A stretch of 7,544 bases of DNA. Source: an uncultured Oscillospiraceae bacterium (GTDB lineage: Bacteria > Bacillota_A > Clostridia > Oscillospirales > Oscillospiraceae). Below the pieces are notes generated by a model, which was not told where the DNA came from, did no database searches, and worked only from the letters and a program-made list of their open reading frames with translations. Where the stretch lies: contig CANRMG010000087.1 of the NCBI GenBank assembly GCA_947631675.1, positions 1 through 7,544 of the forward strand, given 5' to 3'. Each line of letters opens with the position of its first letter. The first letter of the stretch is position 1. The translations under genes and the position numbers were made by a program. Of the stretch, positions 1 to 7,544 are shown piece after piece.

Positions 1-239
<239 letters not shown>

Positions 240-273
240 GGTAACGCCTCGTTTCTTCCTTTGTTACACTTGA

Positions 274-302
274 ATTATACACGTTTTTGCATTTTTTTAC
301 AG
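274..302 (-). promoter_or_regulatory. Possible promoter for glnS
   Basis: On the minus strand a perfect TATAAT -10 box lies at 274-279. With a 17-base spacer, the -35 position (297-302) reads CTGTAA, only 3 of 6 matches to TTGACA. The spacer is A-rich and the whole gap is much more AT-rich than the neighbouring genes. Transcription would start near 267, giving a leader of roughly 28 bases before the glnS ATG. The -10 is convincing and the -35 is weak, so glnS may also be reached by read-through from mntP. Confidence 0.5.
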
Positions 303-326
303 TGCAAATTGCAAAATCGGCAATTA

Positions 327-890
327 TCACAAAATCCCCAGGCCCTCCAGCAGCAGTTTTAGGCCGATAAGCACCAGCACGATGCCGCCGACCAGCTCTG
401 CCTTCTTCTTGTACCGGGCGCCGAAGACGCTGCCCACCTTCACCCCGGCGGCGGAGCAGACGAAGGTGGTGACGCCGATGAAGAGCACCGCCGGGAGGAT
501 GCTCACGTCCAGGAACGCGAAGGTGACCCCCACCGCCAGCGCGTCGATGCTGGTGGCCACGGCCAGCAGGAACATGGTCTTTGCGTCCATGGCTCCGTCC
601 ACGTCCTCCTCCGCCGAGTCCAGGGCCTCCCATATCATCTTCCCGCCGATGAAGGCCAGCAGGAAGAAGGTCACCCAGTGGTCATAGGCGGTGATGATGT
701 CCGCGAAGAACCGGCCCAGGAAGAAGCCGATCAGGGGCATCAGCGCCTGGAAGCCGCCGAACCAGGCCCCGGCGACGGCCATGTGTTTGGCCCCGATGGA
801 TTTGCCCAGGCTCAGGCCCTTGCAGATGCTCACCGCGAAGGCGTCCATGGACAGGCCCAGCGCCAATATGAACAGCTCCCAAAGTCCCAT
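327..890 (-). CDS. mntP: Manganese efflux pump MntP
   Basis: This 187-residue integral membrane protein belongs to the MntP (formerly YebN/DUF204) family, which exports Mn2+ to prevent manganese toxicity. Length and composition match the family, with six hydrophobic segments arranged as two homologous halves. Each half carries the repeated motif with an acidic residue inside the membrane: GLSMDAFAV (D16) and TSIDALAVGVTFAF (D116). The C-terminal block KKKAELVGGIVLVLIGLKLL (162-181) is also typical. The start is set at the ATG at 890 because AGGAGG (898-903) lies 7 bases upstream; the in-frame GTG two codons earlier is only one base from that site. The gene lies 51 bases downstream of the U32 gene, probably on the same transcript. 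The Mn-sensing yybP-ykoY riboswitch often found before mntP is not seen, and the gap is too short to hold one. Confidence 0.93.
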   Translation of the reverse strand: MGLWELFILALGLSMDAFAVSICKGLSLGKSIGAKHMAVAGAWFGGFQALMPLIGFFLGRFFADIITAYDHWVTFFLLAFIGGKMIWEALDSAEEDVDGAMDAKTMFLLAVATSIDALAVGVTFAFLDVSILPAVLFIGVTTFVCSAAGVKVGSVFGARYKKKAELVGGIVLVLIGLKLLLEGLGIL

Positions 891-897
891 GGGCACA

Positions 898-903
898 CCT
901 CCT
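898..903 (-). promoter_or_regulatory. Ribosome binding site that decides the mntP start
   Basis: A perfect AGGAGG on the minus strand sits 7 bases before the ATG at 890 and only 1 base before an upstream in-frame GTG at 896. Normal spacing therefore selects the ATG, which removes two residues from the longest reading frame. Confidence 0.8.
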
Positions 904-941
904 GTCTCTACGGATAGTACATGCTATGCGGGGAAAAAGGT

Positions 942-2972
942 TTAAAGAAGCTCGCGGTAGTATAGCCCGCCGGTGCGGGGCAGGGGAGAGGGCAAGCCAT
1001 CCCGAAACTCCCGTATCACGGTGGCGCAGCGCTCCCGGCTCTCCCGGGTGAACCACAGAAGCCGCCAGTCGCCGGGATCGTCCCGGTCCGCGATGTGCAG
1101 GGGCACGCTGTTGAGGAGGGAGGCATATTTCTTCCCGCCGCACTCCACCGGGAAAGAGATACCTTTTCGGTCTGTCAGTTCCCCGTTCCCGGCACATTGG
1201 GCGCAGCCCAGGTTGGCTCGGACAGGGCAGTTTCTCAACCGCATCAGGGGCAGGTGTCCGTAGGCGGTCACGCCCCAGGGGATGGGCCCATCCAGGGTCC
1301 GTATCTTCTTCATGGGCAGCTCGAAGGACAGGGTCATGCTGGCCAGACCTTGGTTAACATAAAAATCTATCGCCTGGGCATTGGTGATGTTGAGCCCAAA
1401 CCCGCCCCGGACCGTGAGGCCCAGGTGTTTGCCAAGGGTGATGCCGTAGATGTTGTCCGCCCAGACCTCCCGCAGGCCGGCGGCCTTGAGAGAGGTGAGC
1501 TTGCCCTCCAGCGCGGCTTCGTCCTCCGGCCACAGGGCCGCCGGCAGCTCTGCCGTCAGCTTGTCCCCATAGCAGTCCAGCAGGGCGGGTGTGATAACGT
1601 CCACCGGGAGGATAAGCCGCTCCAGGGCGTCCGTGTCCACCATCTGCTCCGCTGTGTAAAACCGGGCCCACAGAGGGGAGGGGGACGGGTGAGGGCGCCA
1701 TTCCGGGGCCACGGACGCATAGGGCCCGGGGACCATATTTGGAGCTTGGCCCCGCGCCTCGTCCAGCGCTGTCAGTGCCTCCCGGCGCATACCGTTCAGC
1801 GCCGCGGCAGGGAGGGTCAGACCGGGGGCGGTGTCCGCCTGAAAAGAGTTAACATAATATTGTGTTCCGCCGGTCTTCTCCAGACTCTGCCGGGCCCGGT
1901 CGGCGTCCAATGGCCGGTTGACGGCGGCCTCGGGGGCGGGGCCCTCGGCGGTGACGGCGTTCGTCCCGTCGGTGACGGTGAGGCGGGCGCTGTCCGCGGT
2001 CATGGAAAAGTCCATATCCACGGGGACGAGGGGCGTCTCCTTCCGGTACAGCGCGGCCAGCTTGGGCAGAGCCTGGGCCGCGGCGGTCACGTCCTCTTTG
2101 GTGCGGAAACCGAACATGCTCTTGTCCCGTCGGCCCGTCAGATAGCCATCTGTGAAGCCGCTGCGGGAGAAAGCGGCGGCCAGGGTGTCCCTGTCATACG
2201 GCCTGCCCTCCCGGGCATTGCGGCAGGCGGTGACGGCGGCGGCCACGTACTCCGGCCGTTTCATCCGGCCCTCGATCTTCAGCGTCGCCACTCCGGCGTT
2301 TGAAAGCTCCCGGATGTGGTCTATGAGGCTCATGTCCTTCAGGGACAGCACGTGGCCGCACCCGCCGCATTTCCAGTCCAGCCGGCAGGGCTGGGCGCAC
2401 AGGCCCCGGTCACCGCTGCGGCCCCCCAGCATGGCGGACAGATAGCAGGCCCCGGACAGGCTCATGCAGTGGGCCCCGTGGACGAAGGCCTCCGCCGGGA
2501 TGGACACGGCGGCGCATATCCTCTCCATCTCGGCCAGGGTCAGCTCCCGGGCCAGAACGAAGCTGTCAAAACCCGCGTCCTGCAAAAACCGGGCCCCGTC
2601 TGCGTCGTGGACGGCGGTCTGGGTAGAGGCCACCCGGTGCAGGGAGGGGTACTTGTCCGAGAAAAGCCGCAGGGCGGCCATATCCTGGAGTATGACGGCG
2701 TCGGCCCCGGCAGCGGCGATGGTATCCGCCGTCTGCTCCAGGGCGGGCAGTTCGTCCTCTGTCACCAGGGTGTTCACGGTCACATAGACCTTCACCCCGT
2801 GGGTACGGCAATAGCGCACGGCCTGGGCGAGGGCTTCCGGGCCGAAGTTGGCGGCGTTGCGCCGGGCGTTGAAGGAGGCTGTGCCCAAGTACACGCTGTC
2901 CGCCCCGCAGCGGACCGCGGCCAGAAGCTGCTCTTCACCCCCAGCGGGCGCCAGGATCTCCGGCGTCGCCAT
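942..2972 (-). CDS. U32 family protein with DUF3656-type middle region, RlhA/YdcP-like
   Basis: This 676-residue protein is a large member of the U32 'peptidase/collagenase' family. The best studied relative of this architecture is E. coli RlhA (YdcP), which hydroxylates a 23S rRNA cytidine; other U32 members (TrhP) act on tRNA, so an RNA-hydroxylation role is more likely than proteolysis. The N-terminal barrel starts with PEILAPAGGEEQLLAAVRCGADSVYLG, written here as residues 4-30. The U32 signature is at about 161-178 (EAFVHGAHCMSLSGACYLS), followed by GGRSGDRGLCAQPCR; C169, C176, C192 and C196 are candidate Fe-S ligands. An extra pair, C202 and C205, follows directly. A middle region ending in a LNGMRREALTAL block fits DUF3656. 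The C-terminal domain has another cysteine set (about 582, 590, 593, 611) within RNCPVRANLGCAQC and LTDRKGISFPV. The start at 2972 is chosen because a longer frame would begin inside the promoter -35 box. The Shine-Dalgarno is weak (GAGGGG, 10 bases upstream). Confidence 0.9.
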   Translation of the reverse strand: MATPEILAPAGGEEQLLAAVRCGADSVYLGTASFNARRNAANFGPEALAQAVRYCRTHGVKVYVTVNTLVTEDELPALEQTADTIAAAGADAVILQDMAALRLFSDKYPSLHRVASTQTAVHDADGARFLQDAGFDSFVLARELTLAEMERICAAVSIPAEAFVHGAHCMSLSGACYLSAMLGGRSGDRGLCAQPCRLDWKCGGCGHVLSLKDMSLIDHIRELSNAGVATLKIEGRMKRPEYVAAAVTACRNAREGRPYDRDTLAAAFSRSGFTDGYLTGRRDKSMFGFRTKEDVTAAAQALPKLAALYRKETPLVPVDMDFSMTADSARLTVTDGTNAVTAEGPAPEAAVNRPLDADRARQSLEKTGGTQYYVNSFQADTAPGLTLPAAALNGMRREALTALDEARGQAPNMVPGPYASVAPEWRPHPSPSPLWARFYTAEQMVDTDALERLILPVDVITPALLDCYGDKLTAELPAALWPEDEAALEGKLTSLKAAGLREVWADNIYGITLGKHLGLTVRGGFGLNITNAQAIDFYVNQGLASMTLSFELPMKKIRTLDGPIPWGVTAYGHLPLMRLRNCPVRANLGCAQCAGNGELTDRKGISFPVECGGKKYASLLNSVPLHIADRDDPGDWRLLWFTRESRERCATVIREFRDGLPSPLPRTGGLYYRELL

Positions 2973-3000
2973 GCGCTCACCACCCCTCATTATTTTGTTG

Positions 3001-3029
3001 ATTTTACTTCCATTTTCCGCCCCTGTCAA
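3001..3029 (-). promoter_or_regulatory. Promoter of the U32-mntP transcript
   Basis: On the minus strand, a perfect TTGACA -35 (3024-3029) is followed after exactly 17 bases by TAAAAT (3001-3006), a 5 of 6 match to the sigma-A -10. Transcription should start near 2994, giving a leader of about 20 bases before the ATG at 2972. This is the best vegetative promoter in the window and it overlaps the promoter region of the divergent DUF1643 gene. Confidence 0.8.
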
Positions 3030-3030
3030 T

Positions 3031-3036
3031 TATAAT
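3031..3036 (+). promoter_or_regulatory. -10 box of a divergent promoter for the DUF1643-DUF2974 genes
   Basis: A perfect TATAAT on the plus strand lies 23 bases before the DUF1643 start. The -35 position at 17-base spacing (3008-3013, TTCCAT) matches poorly, and there is no TGn extension. A start near 3043 would give a leader of about 17 bases that still includes the AGGAGG at 3047-3052. The presumed polymerase footprint coincides with that of the leftward promoter. Confidence 0.55.
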
Positions 3037-3059
3037 GGTAGGCGAGAGGAGGCGGTGCT

Positions 3060-3674
3060 ATGCACATCCCATCCGCGCCCACGGCGGAGCTGGAGCTTCT
3101 TTCCTTCGACGAGGCCATGGCCCGGTCCGGCCAGGGAGACGGCTACGACCGGGAGAGGTGGCTGTACGTGCCGGATTTTTACGCCGATTACCGGTACATA
3201 TTGGGCACCCGGGGGAGCCATCCCCTCATCTGCATCGGCATCAATCCCTCCACCGCGGAGCCGGGGAACCTGGACCCGACCCTGAAGAGCGTGGAGCGCA
3301 TCGCCGCGGCCAATGGCTTCGATAGCTTCATCATGTTCAATGTCTACGCCCAGCGGGCCACCCGGCCCCAGGACATGGAGCGGGAGATGAACCCGGCCCT
3401 GCACCGGGAGAATATGGCGGCCTTCGAGTATGTGCTGGCCCACGCCGGGGAGCGGCCCGCGGTATGGGCGGCCTGGGGGAACATCATCGAGACGAGAGGG
3501 TACCTGAAGGACTGCCTCATGGATATGCTGGACCTGGGCCGGCGCTACGGGGCGGCGTGGTACACCGCCGGGCCCCGGTCCAAGCGGGGCCACCCCCATC
3601 ATCCGCTGTATTTGAAGAGCGGCAGCCCGCTGGACCGGTTCGATCCGGCGGCCTATTGTGAAAACTGCCTGTAA
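3060..3674 (+). CDS. DUF1643 domain-containing protein
   Basis: This is a 204-residue soluble protein of unknown function that matches the DUF1643 family over nearly its whole length. Diagnostic stretches are YRYILGTRG (44-52), LICIGINPSTAEPGNLDPTL (56-75), FNVYAQRATRP (93-103), AAWG (137-140) and GHPHHPLYLK (177-186). The clustered Asn, Asp, Arg and His in these motifs suggest an enzymatic or nucleotide-binding site, but no activity is established to my knowledge. The start ATG has AGGAGG with 7-base spacing. The protein ends in an unusual CENCL tail, a CxxC within the last five residues. It has no signal peptide or membrane segment, so it is probably cytoplasmic. The DUF2974 gene follows after 23 bases, suggesting cotranscription. 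Family assignment is confident; role is not known. Confidence 0.88.
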   Translation: MHIPSAPTAELELLSFDEAMARSGQGDGYDRERWLYVPDFYADYRYILGTRGSHPLICIGINPSTAEPGNLDPTLKSVERIAAANGFDSFIMFNVYAQRATRPQDMEREMNPALHRENMAAFEYVLAHAGERPAVWAAWGNIIETRGYLKDCLMDMLDLGRRYGAAWYTAGPRSKRGHPHHPLYLKSGSPLDRFDPAAYCENCL

Positions 3675-3697
3675 GGCTCAACGTGAAAGGAGACGCT

Positions 3698-4792
3698 ATG
3701 GCGGACTTGTTCGACTATATCGCCTGGCGGGGCGATCTGACCATGGGGCAGAGCCCTTTCAATGAGATCGACGGGATGATCCTGTCCCGCTTCGCCTATG
3801 TGCCCTTCGAGCACTTCACCCAGCCGCTGCCCAAGCGGTTCGTGCCCATCCGGGAGCTGGCGGAACCGGCCATGGAGGACAAAAAGCTCCGGGAGGAGGA
3901 GCGATGGAAGCTCCGGGACATCGAGCTTCTGCCGGCCATGGCGGCCAGCGCCCGGTATGGGGAGCTGGAGCTGGGGTTCCACGGGTGCGTGCTGGACGAG
4001 GTGATGCAGACCCAGTTCTCCGCCGTCACGGTGCGCCTGGACGAGGACCTCTGCGCCATCGTGTTCCGGGGCACGGACAACACGGTCATCGGCTGGAAGG
4101 AGGACCTGAACATGTCCTACCTGTGCCCGGTGCCGGGCCAGAAGATGGCGGCAGAGTACGTCCAGCAGGTCGCGGCAAAGGTGGGCGGCCGGCTCATCCT
4201 GTGCGGCCACTCCAAGGGCGGGAACCTGGCGGTCTACGCCGCGGCCTTCTGCGGCCGGTTCGTCCAGGAGCGCATCGACGCGGTGTACAACTACGACGGC
4301 CCCGGCTTTTACGACAACGTCATCGATACCGACGACTATCAGCGCATCATGGGCAGGATACATACCTACGTGCCCCAGTTCTCCGTGGTGGGCATGCTCC
4401 TGGGCCACCCGGAGGACCACACGGTGGTCCACTCCACCGAGTCGGGCCTGGGCCAGCACGACACCTATTCCTGGGAGGTGCTGGGAGCCGGGTTCGTGGC
4501 CCTGGAGACCGTCACCGGCGGCAGCCGGTTCGTGGACGCCACCATCAAGGACTGGACCGGGGACATGACCCCGGAGCAGTTCGAGACCTTCGCAGACACC
4601 ATCTACTCCGTCCTGACGGACACGAAGATGGAGACCATGCACGAGATGAAGGAGAACTGGATGGACACGGCCTGGAGCTTCGTAAAGTCCGTGGCGGGCA
4701 TGGATGAAAAGACCCGGGGCGCGGCCTTGGAGGCGCTGAAGCTGCTGGCCCGGAGCGCCGGCCGGGAGGCGAGGGAGGCCATCGGCGTCTGA
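3698..4792 (+). CDS. DUF2974 (Mbeg1-like) alpha/beta-hydrolase
   Basis: This 364-residue protein fits the DUF2974/Mbeg1-like family, lipase-like alpha/beta-hydrolases common in Clostridia and of undetermined substrate. The N-terminal segment DYIAWRGDLTM with FNEIDGMILSRFAYVPF (about 6-37) is characteristic. A lipase-3-like FRGTD occurs at 123-127, and the nucleophile elbow LCGHSKGGNLAVYAA (168-182) places the probable catalytic serine at S172. H254 in GLGQHDTYSW is the likely catalytic histidine; the acid could be D240 or a nearby Asp, which I cannot settle. No signal peptide or obvious membrane anchor is seen, so action is probably intracellular. The start at 3698 is chosen because AAAGGAG lies about 5 bases upstream; an in-frame GTG at 3683 overlaps that site. 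It follows the DUF1643 gene closely and precedes the ATPase promoter. Confidence 0.87.
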   Translation: MADLFDYIAWRGDLTMGQSPFNEIDGMILSRFAYVPFEHFTQPLPKRFVPIRELAEPAMEDKKLREEERWKLRDIELLPAMAASARYGELELGFHGCVLDEVMQTQFSAVTVRLDEDLCAIVFRGTDNTVIGWKEDLNMSYLCPVPGQKMAAEYVQQVAAKVGGRLILCGHSKGGNLAVYAAAFCGRFVQERIDAVYNYDGPGFYDNVIDTDDYQRIMGRIHTYVPQFSVVGMLLGHPEDHTVVHSTESGLGQHDTYSWEVLGAGFVALETVTGGSRFVDATIKDWTGDMTPEQFETFADTIYSVLTDTKMETMHEMKENWMDTAWSFVKSVAGMDEKTRGAALEALKLLARSAGREAREAIGV

Positions 4793-4848
4793 GCGGACCG
4801 GCGCCCGCCCATCCATTGGAAAAACCGGTCAGATTTGGAAAATAACTA

Positions 4849-4877
4849 TTGCAACATTTTTAAAGTACGTGTATTAT
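4849..4877 (+). promoter_or_regulatory. Promoter of the V-type ATPase operon
   Basis: TTGCAA (4849-4854, 4 of 6 matches to TTGACA) and TATTAT (4872-4877, 5 of 6 matches to TATAAT) are separated by exactly 17 bases. The region is sharply AT-rich compared with the flanking genes. Transcription would begin near 4884, leaving a leader of about 67 bases before the first ATPase gene. No strong terminator separates it from the DUF2974 gene, so some read-through is possible. Confidence 0.7.
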
Positions 4878-4950
4878 AAGTGGGTAAGTCTGCCACTATA
4901 TTTTGTATATTTACGCCAATAGAGACCAACAGCTCAGGAGGTGCTCGAAT

Positions 4951-5264
4951 ATGTCATTGGAGGCGCTGGATACCATCGCTCTGGCCGAGGAAAAGGCACG
5001 CCAGATCCGCGCCGCCGCCCAGGCGGAGGCCCGAAAGGCCGTCCAGGAGGCGGAGGAGGCGGTGAAGGCCGCGGCGGCCGACGCCGAGGCCAAGGCGCAG
5101 ACCGAGATCAAGGATCTGATCCGAAAGGCCGACGACAAGGCGAAGGAGGACGCGGGCGTGCTGGCATCCAACACCCGCAACCGGCAGGCGGCCATGAAGG
5201 CCCGTGCCGACAAGAAGATGGATGAGGTCGTGGACAAGATCGTGGAAAGGATCGTGAACGGCTG

Positions 5265-5265
<1 letters not shown>
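4951..5265 (+). CDS. ntpF: V-type ATP synthase small peripheral-stalk subunit (NtpF / subunit H-like)
   Basis: This 104-residue protein is almost entirely a charged, alanine-rich helix (repeated Ala/Glu/Lys/Arg from about residue 8 to 100), as expected for the small coiled-coil subunit that pairs with subunit E in the peripheral stalk of V/A-type ATPases. It has no membrane segment. Its position as first gene directly before subunits I and K matches ntpF of the Enterococcus hirae operon; in clostridial annotations the same protein is often called subunit H or G. Sequence alone is low complexity, so the assignment rests largely on context. The ATG has AGGAGG (4936-4941) with 9-base spacing. 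The stop codon overlaps the next start as TGATG. Confidence 0.82.

Positions 5266-7544
<2,279 letters not shown>

Noticed and set aside
1353..1857. GTTAACATAA occurring twice (1353-1362 and 1848-1857), rare in such GC-rich DNA
   Set aside because: Both copies encode Tyr-Val-Asn in the U32 frame with the same codons, so chance codon choice is the simplest explanation.
1095..2303. 402-codon open frame on the plus strand within the U32 gene
   Set aside because: Gly/Gln/Arg-rich shadow of the U32 coding strand with no promoter, ribosome site or domain.
2316..3035. 239-codon plus-strand frame over the U32 N-terminus
   Set aside because: Composition is that of a shadow frame and it runs through the divergent promoter region.
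3683..3697. Upstream GTG start for the DUF2974 protein
   Set aside because: The GTG lies just before the AAAGGAG site that serves the ATG at 3698, and it has no ribosome site of its own.
3653..4816. 387-codon open frame antisense to the DUF2974 gene
   Set aside because: Low-complexity His/Val/Leu/Gly product typical of antisense shadows, no ribosome site, and it covers a gene with clear family motifs.
4796..4830. Possible terminator after the DUF2974 gene (GACCGG pairing with CCGGTC)
   Set aside because: Only 6 base pairs around a 23-base loop and no U-tract follows, so it is not a credible intrinsic terminator.

Overview
The window looks like a chromosomal segment of a high-GC, Gram-positive gut-type anaerobe of the Clostridia, most likely an Oscillospiraceae-like lineage. 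I infer this from the strong G/C bias at third codon positions, the AGGAGG-type ribosome binding sites, the sigma-A-like promoters confined to short AT-rich gaps, the V-type (NtpK-like) rotary ATPase operon, and clostridial versions of U32 peptidase, DUF1643 and DUF2974 proteins. No mobile element, CRISPR array, tRNA or rRNA is visible.

Layout. Bases 1-2972 are read leftwards: a large U32-family protein with a DUF3656-type middle region (942-2972), the manganese exporter MntP (327-890), and the first 79 residues of glutaminyl-tRNA synthetase GlnS (1-239, running off the window). U32 and mntP are about 50 bases apart with no obvious promoter between them and probably share a transcript; glnS has a TATAAT box of its own in an AT-rich gap. 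A compact divergent promoter region at 2973-3059 separates this block from the rightward half. Rightwards come a DUF1643 protein (3060-3674) and a DUF2974/Mbeg1-like alpha/beta-hydrolase (3698-4792), closely spaced and probably cotranscribed. A second promoter at 4849-4877 then starts a V-type ATP synthase operon: the small coiled-coil stalk subunit (4951-5265), membrane subunit I (5265-7193) and the proteolipid ring subunit K (7207 to beyond the right edge). The order F-I-K matches the start of the Enterococcus hirae ntp operon, so the E, C, G, A, B and D genes are expected to the right.

How the genes work together. Subunits I and K form the ion-translocating membrane part and the small subunit is part of a peripheral stalk. 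The PGTQG motif of the K subunit, together with a downstream AQG glutamine, resembles the Na+ site of E. hirae NtpK and suggests sodium coupling. The leftward genes are housekeeping functions: tRNA charging, Mn2+ efflux and probable RNA-modifying U32 activity. DUF1643 and DUF2974 are the uncharacterised pair.

The window is mostly ordinary core genome. I do not see a convincing new multi-gene system. The points most worth a second look are the overlapping divergent promoters, the extra CxxC in the U32 protein, the nucleotide-glycosylase-like motifs in the DUF1643 protein, and the Na+ signature in the K subunit.
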